DNA from: Halocaridina rubra
Lineage: Eukaryota; Arthropoda; Malacostraca; Decapoda; Atyidae
Direction: 5' to 3'
Length of the DNA stretch: 64,000 nt
Assembly (NCBI GenBank): GCA_037179515.1
Contig: JAXCGZ010017036.1
Coordinates: 1 to 64,000, forward strand
Positions 37,515 through 48,789 of this stretch are shown in pieces; within the stretch, counting starts at the first letter, position 1; the number at the start of each line of letters is the position of its first letter. Under the pieces are notes generated by a model. It was not told where the DNA came from and ran no database searches. It worked only from the letters and a program-made list of their open reading frames with translations. The translations under genes and the position numbers were made by a program.

Positions 37515-40500
37515 ATGATTAATACTTGTGCAGAGAAATTAGTCAGTAAGGGTTCAGTAAATAGTGGGTCAAATAACTAGGAGTCTAAGGATAAGAACCA
37601 TTTGTTACATAGAACAAATATTAACAAAAAGAATAGCCACAAGAAGGGTAAAGCTAGAGAAAGTTTAAAAGTATATTATACAAATAGCCGTAGTTTAGGT
37701 AACAAGATAGAAGAACTGAGAGCCATAGTATGTAGTGAGAGACCTTAAAGCTGAGTACATTATTACAGGATATAAACTTTATAATGCTGATCGTAGTGCA
37801 GATAGAAGAGGGGGAGGGGTAATTATGTATATTAAAGATAGCCTCAGAAGCTGCATTAAGTCTGGAATTAAGACAAATCTAAATTCAGAAACCTTATGGG
37901 TTGAAATTAAAAATAATATAGAAAGTCTAGTTGTAGGAGTAGTCTACAGACCACCTGATCTAGACAATATAGAGTCGCAAGTTATATACGATGAAATTTC
38001 TAAAGTGACCAGGTCAAATAGAGTTTGCATTGTAGGCGATTTTAATTTTAGACATATTAATTGGGAAACCATAACAGATGATAGTAGCTCTAAGGAGTTT
38101 TTGGAAGTAGTAGAAGACAATTTCCTTTCTCAGCATGTACTTGAAGCAACACGGGGGGTGAATACATTAGATTTAGTTCTTAGTAATAGAGAGAATATGG
38201 TTACAAATTTAGAAGTTGGTGAAAAATTGGGCAACAGTGACCATGATTCCATTAGATTTAACATAATTTTCAAGGAAACTATAAAGGAAAATAAGAATAT
38301 TGTTCCAAACTTTAGAGCAGGAGATTTTGAGGGCTTAAAAACTAAATTATCTAATGAGGTGTGGGAAGGGATTTCTGGGGTACAGATGTGGGTAGTTAAT
38401 CCAGCAGGTCAGGTCGCAGGTAGCGGATTACCCCGAAATTTGAGTACCACATGCCAAGGATTATCACAAGATAAGATCAATACATTAAATTCTCTCACAG
38501 GAAAGAACAGCAGTCCGTCAGTTAATATAAATTTGGATGAACAAACAAAAACAAACAAACAAACTTTATTTCCATTTCAATACAATGGGTATTCGTCAGC
38601 CAGGGCAAGCCCCAACCCCCCACTGTGGTGTCCAACCACAGCAGTTCCTGCCAGTAAACAGCTTAAACTCTCGGCCTTGGACGGGAACCGATCTTTCGAC
38701 CTCGTGAATGCGAAGCCAGCGCGTTACCACTGTACTAGCCAGCAGGAATATAACAATTTTGTCATGACTCTTAAGAATAGTCAGAGAGACTATATTCCCA
38801 TGAAACATTGCAGATCAAGAAAAAATGACCCTAAATGGATGAACAATAGAATAAAGAATCTTATAGGTATTAAAAGAGGAATATACAGGAAACTAAAAAG
38901 AGGTGAAGAGCAGGTGAGGCAGCAATATATACAGTTAAACAGGGAAGTTAAAAAGATAGTTAGAGAGTCGAAAAGAAAATACGAAGTTAGAATAGCAGGA
39001 GAAGCTAAAGAAAATCCTAAAGGGTTTTATCAACATTATCAAACAAAATTTAAGGAAAAAGTCGGACCAATTGAAGTAGCCAATGGCCATATCACAGATG
39101 ACGATAAAGTGATGTGTACATGTTTAAATGATTATTTCTTATCTGTATTTACCAATGAAAACTTGGAAAATATTCCGGAAGTAGAATCCATTTACAGAGA
39201 CAGTCCCGATAATATACTTAGTTCAATAAATATTACGAGAGAGGAGGTAATAAAAAAAATAGATAAATTAAAGGCTCATAAATCTCCGGGACCTGATGGA
39301 ATATATGCTAGAATATTAAAGGAATGCAAGGAAGAGCTTAGTTGTCCTCTAACTGCATTATTTAATAATTCAATAAAATTAGGATCGGTACCCATGGAGT
39401 GGAAATTGGCAGATGTGGTACCAATATTTAAAAAAGGAGAACGTGTTAAAAAGAATAATTATAGGCCGGTAAGTTTAACGTCAACAGTGGGTAAGATTCT
39501 AGAATCCATAATTGCAAATAAAATAAGGGCACATCTAGAATTACACAGACTGATAAAACTTTCACAACACGGGTTTCTTAAGGGTTTTTCGTGCCTTACA
39601 AACTTACTGTCTTTTTATTCAGAAGTTTACGAGGCAGTAGATTGTGGCAAAGAATATGATACAATATATCTAGATTTTAGCAAAGCTTTTGATAGAGTTC
39701 CTCACAAAAGATTAGTTAAAAAGCTGGAAGCTCATGGTATAGGAGGAGCTGTGCTCAGATGGATCAAACAATGGTTAAAAGACAGAAAACAGAGGGTTTG
39801 CATAAATGGAGAGAAATCAGAGTGGGGCTCGGTTACTAGCGGGGTACCACAAGGCTCGGTACTGGGTCCCCTATTATTCATCGTATATCTAAATGATCTG
39901 GATTCGGATATCAGTAGTAACCTAAGTAAATTCGCAGACGACACTAAAATAGGTAGAACTATAAATGGAAAAGAAGACATTCATGCTTTACAGGAAGATC
40001 TAAATAGATTATCTGAATGGTCGGACAAATGGCAAATGGAATTTAATGTTGAAAAATGTAAAGTAGTTAAAATGGGTACTATAAAAGACAATACTAGTTA
40101 TAAGCTAAATAACCATGAAATCATGAGTTCTCAGTGTGAAAGGGATTTGGGAGTTCTTGTGAGAAGTAGTCTTAAGCCAAGAGAGCAATGCACAGCAGTC
40201 AGAAATAAAGCAAACAGAATTTTAGGATTTATCTCAAGAAGCGTCAGCAATAGGACGGAAAAAGTTATTTTGCAGCTCTATCTTGCATTAGTTAGGCCCC
40301 ATTTAGATTATGCTGTGCAATTCTGGTCACCCTATTATAGAATGGAAATTGAATCCTTGGAGAGAGTGCAGCGAAGAATGACCAAGATGATACACAATAT
40401 CAGAAATCTACCATATGAGGACAGATTAAAAAAACTTAATCTACATTCTCTAGAGAGGCGAAGAGTTAGGGGGGATATGATTGAAGTGTATAAATGGTTT

Positions 40501-40740
40501 AAAGGGATTAACAAGGGAGATATTAATAAAGTTTTAAAAATTCATGATCAAACCAGGACTCGTAATAATGGATTTAAGCTTGATAAATTTAGGTTCAGAA
40601 GGGAAATTGGTAAAAATTGGTTTGGTAATAGAGTAGCTGATGCATGGAACAAGCTTCCTAGTAGGATAGTAAATGCCAATACCTTAGACACCTTCAAATG
40701 TAGATTTGATAGACATATGACAGAGGTAGGGTGGGTATGA
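37515..40740 (+). pseudogene. CR1-like ORF2: endonuclease plus RT, broken near the N-terminus
   Basis: From an ATG at 37515 the frame meets TAG at 37578-37580. It then reads the endonuclease start (YYTNSRSLGNKIEEL) and ends in TAA near 37747. The -1 frame takes over at about 37735 and is open for 1001 codons to 40740. The switch coincides with loss of the segment that normally carries the endonuclease Glu (ETW-like motif), so the endonuclease is probably dead. The rest is intact: GGGVIMYIKD, VVYRPPD, VGDFNFRHINWE, LDLVLSN, GNSDHDS, then RT with NYRPVSLTSTVGKILES, LDFSKAFDRVPHK, GVPQGSVLGPLLFIVY, catalytic KFADDTK and the C-terminal VQRRMTKMIHNIRNLP block. A 204-bp SINE adds 68 codons between the two domains without closing the frame. 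Confidence 0.88.
38541..38744 (-). mobile_element. tRNA-derived SINE inserted in frame in LINE ORF2
   Basis: Copies 2 and 3 of this LINE read straight from GGATGA to GGAATATA, whereas copy 1 has 204 extra bp here. On the minus strand the insert starts as a tRNA-like head (A box TAGTACAGTGG, weaker B box GGTTCCCGTCC) and ends in AAATAAAG plus (TTTG)n. Because 204 is divisible by three and the plus-strand frame has no stop, ORF2 stays open. No target-site duplication longer than 1-2 bp is visible. It is a different family from the SINE at 34.75 kb. Confidence 0.85.
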
Positions 40741-40904
40741 ATAGGTTAGTGCTTATTAGAAAAATCATAAAAAGAAAAATAGAATAAATAAGTAGAGTAG
40801 AATAGAATAGGTTAGACATGCTGAAAATACAATTCAAAAATGGAGCTGCCTCGTGTGTGCCAGTAGGCATGTTGCAGTGTCCTCTATTCTTATGTTCTTA
40901 TGTT

Positions 40905-41035
<131 letters not shown>

Positions 41036-41235
41036 TCTTCTACTAACTCAAATTTAAATTTTTTGAGTGACTATTCAACAGAATTACCTCAGGAGACAGG
41101 GGGAGTTATATATTTTTCTCCTTTCCATAATTACGATCGGGTAGGTACATAACTACCTTCTTTTTTTACTCTCTTTCCTTTTCCTACACAAATAAACTGC
41201 TCAATATCTGTCTTCTGGACTTCAAATGACTAGTT

Positions 41236-44165
41236 TTTGCGGGGAGTGTTGCGTGTAGGCGCTGTTCCTCCCCTGTCTCTTAGGTTTCTGGATCGACTTC
41301 ATCTCTTTTAAATACAGAAAACAGCTGTGTGACATTCTTTTTGTCATTTCTTGTGAGTTTACACTCCCTTCTTCATGACCAAGCTGAAATAATTGTGACA
41401 AACAATATCATGGCTAAAACTTCAAAGTTTTATTTTACCTAGTTAACATTATCTTTCAGAAAAATGATGTATATACTGCAGCTAGCAAGAAAAATAAAGA
41501 CTCATTCAGAAATTTGTGTCCTTTATCACTTAATACCTCTCTTGGAATTTTCGAAAATCGAATAATAATCTCGTTGGCAGAGTAGGGGACAAAACAAAAA
41601 TAAAATAAAATCTACATCACAGCCATACCTGGGCAGGTGGAAATCACTTTCTCAAATATATCCCTAAATAGATATCACAGCAGCTACATCACCTCCCATT
41701 ATAAGAACGATCATATGGCCCGGATTAAGACACGATGACACAGGGGAAGAATTCTCGCGGACCCTATCTCCATCATGCTTCCTAACAGACTTTTCACAAC
41801 TCCACTCATGAGAGCATCCCTCCATTATACCCCCCAGTCTGTCACACTCGTTCTCTCTTGCACTTATTCACACTCGCAACTCACACTCACTTTCTTTCTA
41901 TACAACTCCCCTTCTGGCCATTTTCTATTTCCCTTACCTGTCACTCTGAAGGAGTGCGTGTGTGAAGTCTCGGTCGGGCCGGGTGGTCACATGACTGCGT
42001 CACCAGTCCTAGGTCCTCCCTTACTCCCAACAACAGTACATTAGAGCGACACACAAATCCCCCCTATCACAGGACAAGTCACTTGACTACTATTTTTCCC
42101 TTGTACATAACGCGAAAATAAAACTCATTGTATTAAACAGTAAAAATCTAAATAACATCACAAAAGTTTCTTAGTCTTCAAAAGGATGCATCATACACGT
42201 ATTTTAAGATAAAAAATCAATACAATGATTATTACTTTATAATAATGACGTCAGGAGAACGATCGGTCATTTCCACCCTTTTTTCGCTAAAAATATCACC
42301 CACGAAAAAAGAAAGAACCTTAGAAGCAGATTCAATTGTATTTCTCACTATAATATGTTCGCTCATTTTGGAGTACCGTATACTAAAACTCTGCTACTTT
42401 TATTCTATTTAAAACACTGTTATTTTTCGATTTAAGAAATTAATATAAAAATTATTTTACACGAACATTAAATCTTTTCCAATAAAAATCAATACATTTG
42501 CCTGTTTAATAATTAACTTAGGCAATAATAAAAATAAATTGTACACCCTTCAAAGGCAAGTACTCGTTATATTATTCAAATTATAACAAAAATAGAGTAT
42601 ATTACTGCTTATAGCTATTAGTACAAATTATCCATGTTAGTAATGGGTACAGAAATTCTACTTTTATTAATTTACTAAAGCCATACTCCCTTTTAGATGC
42701 GGGGTGGCTGAGTCAAAGCATCACTACAAGTAAAATGGCGGAGTCCGCCGATCTCAATTTCTTTTAATAATTGTCTCATTACTCACTGGATACAGATCAC
42801 AAGTACTTAGCTATTTTGGGAAGCTGCTTGAAGAACATCACAGCCACAGGCACTGGAGGAGGGGGTTTTTCTTTCTTCTGACTCACTGATTTTCTCGCCA
42901 ACGTCATTCATCTCTCTCGTAAAATCGACGAATCGCCATCTTGGTTGGATCCAGCAACAAATAACTTCTGGTAGGGGCATTTTCTCTCAAAGCCTCATTC
43001 ACATTGCGGTGCACTGTAACGGTGGTATACATGGAGGCCGCAAAATTCCTCTTCTAGCTGATGTTTTTCACTGCGAGGGACCTTGCTAATACGAGGACGG
43101 GAGAGAGGGGTGACTGGTTCTGGAAACTTGATACTGTGACGGAGCTGAGGCTTTCTCCCTCGACGTCGCTGACTCGTTGCTTGTAAGTGTCTAGAAGTTT
43201 CTCAACACTTGAACATTTCTTCCAGAGATTCTTTTTTATATTTGTTTCTTCTGTAATTATTTTTTTTTCTTGTCTCTTGCTGTAGTAATGGCGTGGCTGC
43301 GTCCTTAATCTGCCACCAGTGTTTTATAGTTTTTCTTACACTATACGTGATTTATAGGTAGCAAGGTCGGTAATGGAGATGCATCGTTCTATTAACAGTA
43401 ATTTATTTAGAGAAAACTTTAACTGACTTGTTCCTCAAAGCTCCCATTTCTATAGTTCCTGTCACTCACTATTCCCTCCCCCTTATGGGGAGGAGTCTAA
43501 CTATGGATGTAAGTTCTGCCCCCGGCAAGTACTGACTTCAGACTAAAATGACACGGGCTCTGTATGCCGTCCTGTGGTGCGGGTTTCTGAGTGCTCACTC
43601 TGCCTTCTAGCGGCTATAGGCATCTATATCATATTCCGTATGACAACAATACATGTTCCTCCACCAATCGTTGTCAAAGACGGTGGGAACGTTTTCGTTC
43701 TTTATTTTTATTAGTTCAGACATGTTTGGGAAAATACTTTTTAATTATTTGACTTTCTTAATTACAGGGATTTTCAATACCCCTTTCTCATTGTTAATTT
43801 TAAAGTTTTCTATTATAGGGATTTTCAATTCCCTTTTTTATTGTCACTAAATTTATTATATGTATGGGGATTTTTTCTTTCCCTATAAGTAGCGAGGTTG
43901 GTGATTTAGAGGCATCGTTCAATTAACAGTAAGTTAACTAACTTGTGCTCAAAGCTCCCATTCCTATAGTTCCTGTTACTCACTATTCCCGCCCCTTTAG
44001 GGGGAGGTGTCTAAATATGGTTGTACGTTCTGCCCCCGGCAAATACTGACTTCAGACTAAAGTGACACGGGCTCTGTATGCCGTCCTGTGGTGCGGGTTT
44101 CTGAGTGCGCACTCTGCCCTCTAGCTGCTAAAGGCATCTATATGAGATGCATTACGACAAGAAAT
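41236..44165 (-). mobile_element. Second LARD-like copy, rearranged
   Basis: 41236-43320 aligns in order with the interior of the LARD-like element at 24240-26344 (for example CTGTTCCTCCCCTGTCTCTT in both, and CACCAGTCCTAGGTCCTCCC in both). At the right end are two diverged LTR-like segments in the same orientation, 43322-43640 and 43888-44163, sharing CCCATTCCTATAGTTCCTG-type sequence and GTGACACGGGCTCTGTATGC. They are separated by 250 bp of AT-rich sequence with two GGGATTTTCAATWCCCTTT motifs. No LTR is seen at the left end. No coding frame. Just inside the LTR the minus strand has TGGTGGCAGATTAAGGACG, a possible primer-binding site. Confidence 0.7.
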
Positions 44166-44775
44166 TATTTATGATATCAATACATTTGTCTCTTTTTATA
44201 TATGTGTTATCTTTATATAATTATTTAGTGTTGTTTTTAGTTGAATATTATATTTTCATATCGTACTCGAAGCTTGTGAAGATTTGCTCCATCATTAAGT
44301 TCTGACATCCGGTGATGTACTTAGCTAACCTGCTGAGGTGACAGGAGTTACCAAATGTGTTTTGTTTCATTCATGATAATCCACTGTTTTGTCTTACTGC
44401 TGTTAATGTGCTTCTAATTTAACTTCATTGTCCTTCCGCCATTACTCTGATGGTGTTTATTTAATCGTCTGCTATGTCCTGTTGCTTCTATGATGTCGTG
44501 TGTATTGCTGTTTCTACTTTGCCGTTGTTCATCACATGCTTTGTAGTTCTGCTGCTACTGCTTTGTCCTTCCATTGCTTTGTCCAGCTGTTAGTACTCTA
44601 CCTCCGTCTTGTCTATTTGATAAAACTTATCTCTCCTTTTGCTACTAGTAACAGGGTTGTCATACTTTTACCTCTTTTTCGTCCTGCTGCTACTACTGCT
44701 TTGTCCCTCTGCTACCGCTGTTTCTTCCTACTATTACTATTCTACTACCTTTGTGTCTTGTGCTCAACTGCTATG
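44166..44775. other. No gene recognised
   Basis: AT- and CT-rich sequence with CTGCTACTACTGC-like trinucleotide patches. Open frames on the plus strand here are low-complexity and show no domain. Confidence 0.55.
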
Positions 44776-45149
44776 CCTTAAAACAGGGGTGTGCAACCTT
44801 TTTTCCCAAAGGGCCACTAGTCACGACTCTGTTGGTATGGAGGGCCACATAACCTTACTATTTCATGCTATTTACTACGATTGAAGACATATTATGTGAG
44901 ATTATACTAATAAAGATAGATAATTAGTTTGTTACTGATTTTATTTAAATTGGGATCACAAAAATAAGAATTGTCTGAAACAAAAGTATTTTCCTTACTA
45001 TAAATGAGCAAATGAAAGGCTACCGTACCTTATTATTATAATGTACAAACATGAATAATTACTTATTATTGGTTAACTGGGATCATTAACATAAGAATTA
45101 TCAAACACAGACATTTTCCTAATCATTAATGAGCAAATGAAAGGCTACC

Positions 45150-46975
45150 CTAGTGAGATGGTTGATGTTGCATTTGGGACACCAACTCATCAGTATCAGG
45201 CTGTATGGATGATGTGGCTACACGCAGGGTACATTCCAAATGTTCATCAGTAAGTAAAGACCTATGCTTGTTTTTAACTAGATTCATTTTTGAAAAAAGC
45301 TGCTCACATTCATATGTGCTACCAAACACTGCCATCATTTTCCTTGCATGAGCAGAGAGTTTTGGATACACTGTTACTGATACATGCTTCTTATAAAACT
45401 GGTATACTGAACTATCATCAAACTTCTTTCTTAGTTCATCATTGCACTGTAGTTCAATTATTTCCATCTGTATGTCCTCGGGAATTGCTGTCACATCCAC
45501 AGAAAAAGGAGAAGCAAAGACTTCAATGGCTTGTGAATGTTTCTTGAGGTCACCAAATCTTTCTGAAAATTCCTCTCGTAAGACTGGCAATTTGTCACTA
45601 TACTTCTGATACTGAGGGTTGCTAGTGTCATGGTTTTTCAGTGTGGGTTTTGGTTTCTGATTTGTGACTCCCACAGACGCAATTTTATCTGGAAGCCTTT
45701 GATCAGTGAGAACATCTCATTTATTAGTTGATCTTTTCCTTGCAGTCTAACATTCAGTGCACTAAGATGATCAGTTATATCTACTAAAAATGCTAAATCA
45801 CATCTCCATTCCTTATCTCTCAATTCAGGGATAGCATTACCTTTCATATCTAAGAACAGCACAATTTCTTCCAAAAGGTCGTATACTCTCTTCAACATTC
45901 CTGCTTTGCTTAGCCACCTTACCTCACAAAAATACTTCACATCACTGTACTCTGCATCAATGTCTGCCATTAACTGCTGAAACTCGCGATGATTTAGACC
46001 TCTTGACCTAATGAACTTGACAGCTTTCACGAGAATATTAGTCACATGCTGAAAGTTTATTGTCTTCGCACATAAAGCTTCCTGGTGTATGATACAATGC
46101 AGGACAATAAGTGAACCGAAGTCAATATTTTGAGACCCCATTCTAGTCTTCAGTAATCCAACAACCCCATTTCTCTGACCAGACATCGCAGGCCCACCAG
46201 CTGTTGTAATGGAAACTAAATTAGTGTAGTCCAGTTCAAACCTTGCCAATGCTTTTTCCAATTCATCAAAAATAGATTGTCCTGATGTGGTCCCCTTCAT
46301 GCTTTGTAGTGAAGCCATTTCCTCTGTAATATTATAGTCATTGTCAACTCCCCTAATATACACAGCCAGTTGTGCAGTGTCTGCGGTGTCACAACTCTCA
46401 TCAAGATCAACAGAGTATGAAGAAAAAGCACTAACTCGCTTGGCAATTGTACTTTCAATATTCCCTGAAAGACTGTCTATTCTTCTAGCAACAGTATATC
46501 TTGAAAGGCTTATGTTTTCAACTAGTTTCTTTTTGTCAGGAAACATATTGTCTGAGGCTACACACAAACATTCTTTAACTACCTCACCATCAGAATAGGG
46601 CTTGAGTCTTTTTGCAAGGATTTGACTAATCAAAAAGCTTGTTTTGAGAGATGCATCATATTCCTTAAGTTTCTTTGTAAACACTGACTGTTGTCCTTTC
46701 AGAGATTTCTGCAAGAATGATATTTTTTCTTTGCATGCTTCACCTGTCATATTTTCACATTCTTTGTGCTTTGTGATGTAGTGTCTTTTGATGTTATATT
46801 CTTTTAAAACAGAAATGGTTTCATGGCACACAAGGCACAATGCTTTCCCCCCTGATTGTACGCATAAATATTGTTCAGTCCATTTCTCTTGAAAACTCCG
46901 GTTTTCATCTGAAATCTTGCGTTTTTTACTCGTAGAAGCCATTATTAGTGCAATAAAATCTCTCCTGCTGAGCAA
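45150..46975 (-). pseudogene. hAT transposase (BED finger, GTF2IRD2/ZBED5-like), inactivated
   Basis: Likely start is the Met at 46942 (MASTSKKRK), not the upstream Met at 46975. It begins with a BED/U1-type zinc finger (CLVCHETIS, then HYITKH), followed by the RNase-H-like core with the first acidic block (SVDLDESCDTADTAQLAVY), the region around TTAGGPAMSG, CEVRWLSKAG, and a C-terminal dimerisation region (YPKLSAHARKMMAVFGSTYECEQLFSKMN). The family normally has Asp in the DGAPAM motif; here that codon (46199-46201) is GCT, Ala, so the catalytic triad is incomplete. A frameshift near 45640-45675 separates the last 160 codons. The domain order resembles domesticated GTF2IRD2/ZBED5-type proteins, but the terminal repeats show a mobile copy. 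Confidence 0.88.
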
Positions 46976-47007
46976 AATATATAATAGGAAAAAGTTAACT
47001 TTAAATT

Positions 47008-47300
47008 AAAGACTAACTCTAATTAAGTTGTTTATGTTGCAGTTTTGTGATTGGCTTTAGAAAACTTGCAAGCAAAACATTTTGAGAATTATATATATCT
47101 GCTGAAAATGTGGTATTAATTATATTGCAATCTATTACATTTTTCTTTCTTAAAGGCTTTAATTAAGAATAATGTAATAGATTGCAATATAATTAATACC
47201 AAATTTCAGCAGAAATATATAATTCTCAAAATGTTTTGCTTGCAAGTTATCTAAAGGCAATCACAAAACTGCAACATAAACAACTTAGAGTTAGACTTTG
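47008..47300. repeat. Long foldback (inverted repeat) inside the hAT element
   Basis: Left arm 47008-47143 and right arm 47169-47300 are near-perfect reverse complements over about 130 bp, around a ~25-bp loop. Differences are a few substitutions and small indels. It lies just upstream of the transposase start and has no open frame. It could be a foldback MITE or a regulatory hairpin able to generate double-stranded RNA. Confidence 0.88.
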
Positions 47301-47551
47301 AATACTGGTAATCACAAATCAACCACAACAAATGAAGCACACTGATTTCACCACTTGAGTCTGAGATAAATTGAGAACTATATTAATTCCTGTATGGCTG
47401 TACTGCAAAGCATAGCAGAGAGTGTAAAAAGTGTAAACATCCAACCTTAAAAATAATGATCATTTCGGTGTTTACAATGATCTTAAAAGGGGTTACTGAT
47501 AACGATGACCCCTTGTACCATCGGTTATTGAGGAAGGGTTGTTGATGGAAA

Positions 47552-47761
<210 letters not shown>

Positions 47762-47949
47762 GCCGCACTATAGCTTATTTATTTTTAGGAGAAAGGGCCG
47801 CAATGAAAGCCTTTGAGGGCCACGTGTGGCCCTTGGGCCGCAGGTTGCACACTCCTGCGGCTTAAAACTAGTACTGCGATTCTTCTATTTTATCAATTAC
47901 TCTCTCTTACTCCTCTTACTTCTCCTTCTTTTAATAATAATTATAATAA

Positions 47950-48114
<165 letters not shown>

Positions 48115-48529
48115 AATTTAGTATGAGTATCATACAAGTATGTATGCCGTTGTCGAGACTCTGGTGACTCGAGATCCTCGAAGCAGCGTCGTAGCAATCA
48201 TGCAAAAATTTAACACGTGGATATATCGTACTCATTCGTGGCTTCATTCAGGGGGAAGCTGACCAATTCATACCCAACTCGGAATAGCTCATAGAAATGC
48301 GTAGACGTTACTAGGATTGTCTTCGAGTTTAACCCCGAGTCATGCCAACCCAGCAAAAGTTCTGAACGTGTTTAAAATTTGCCATGCGTTCTAAAGTTCC
48401 CCTCGATTTATGCCTGTGTCATTGCCCAGTTACAAAGAATCTATTATCTGTCTATTACAACATTCACAGGTTGCTAATGGTGGAAAACTCAGCCCCCCAG
48501 ATTGGCTAAATGTACGACCTGCTTAACAT

Positions 48530-48765
48530 AAAGCGACTCTTTATTGAATGTTGGAAGCTATTTTCATGTTGTTTCATTGATGCCTGATAGCTACTTAGCT
48601 TTTTTTTATATTAAGTTTTGAAGGGTACTTTTCGTTTGAGTGTTGAAAGCTACTTTCATTTCTTTCATTTGGCTGTTGAAAGATGCTGTCATATTATTTC
48701 ATTGGGTATTGAAAGCTACTTTTTTTTGTTTGTTTATCAATTACGTGTTAGCAGCTACTATTATT
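48530..48765 (+). repeat. Dispersed repeat, copy 1
   Basis: Aligns with 55200-55430: both share AAAGCGACTCTTTA, TTTCGTTTGAGTGTTG, CTTTCATTTGGCTGTTGAAA and a later GGGTATTG-AAGCTACTTTTT. A degenerate ~45-bp sub-repeat built on GTTGAAAGCTACTTTCAT recurs about five times inside. Non-coding and of unknown nature. Confidence 0.7.
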
Positions 48766-48789
48766 TCTACATTATGACCCGATTTCTTG

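Larger units (their letters stand above)
36432..40902 (+). mobile_element. CR1-like LINE, copy 1, with ORF1, ORF2 and 3' end
   Basis: Nearly full-length LINE on the plus strand: ORF1 (coiled coil plus SGNH esterase), ORF2 (endonuclease plus RT) and a ~160-bp 3' UTR ending in two tandem TTCTTATG octamers (40887-40902). Short direct repeats at the 3' terminus instead of poly(A) are a known trait of CR1-clade LINEs, as is an esterase-type ORF1 in several CR1/L2 families. The 5' boundary is approximate. Copy 2 (55.5 kb) is an internal fragment and copy 3 (61.2 kb) a near-identical inverted copy. Confidence 0.85.

Noticed and set aside
40741..40902. Poly(A) tail of the CR1-like LINE
   Set aside because: The 3' end is a tandem TTCTTATG octamer in both copies, not poly(A).
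44500..44884. Hydrophobic Cys/Tyr-rich small protein
   Set aside because: Low-complexity frame that runs into the left terminus of the hAT element; no conserved domain.
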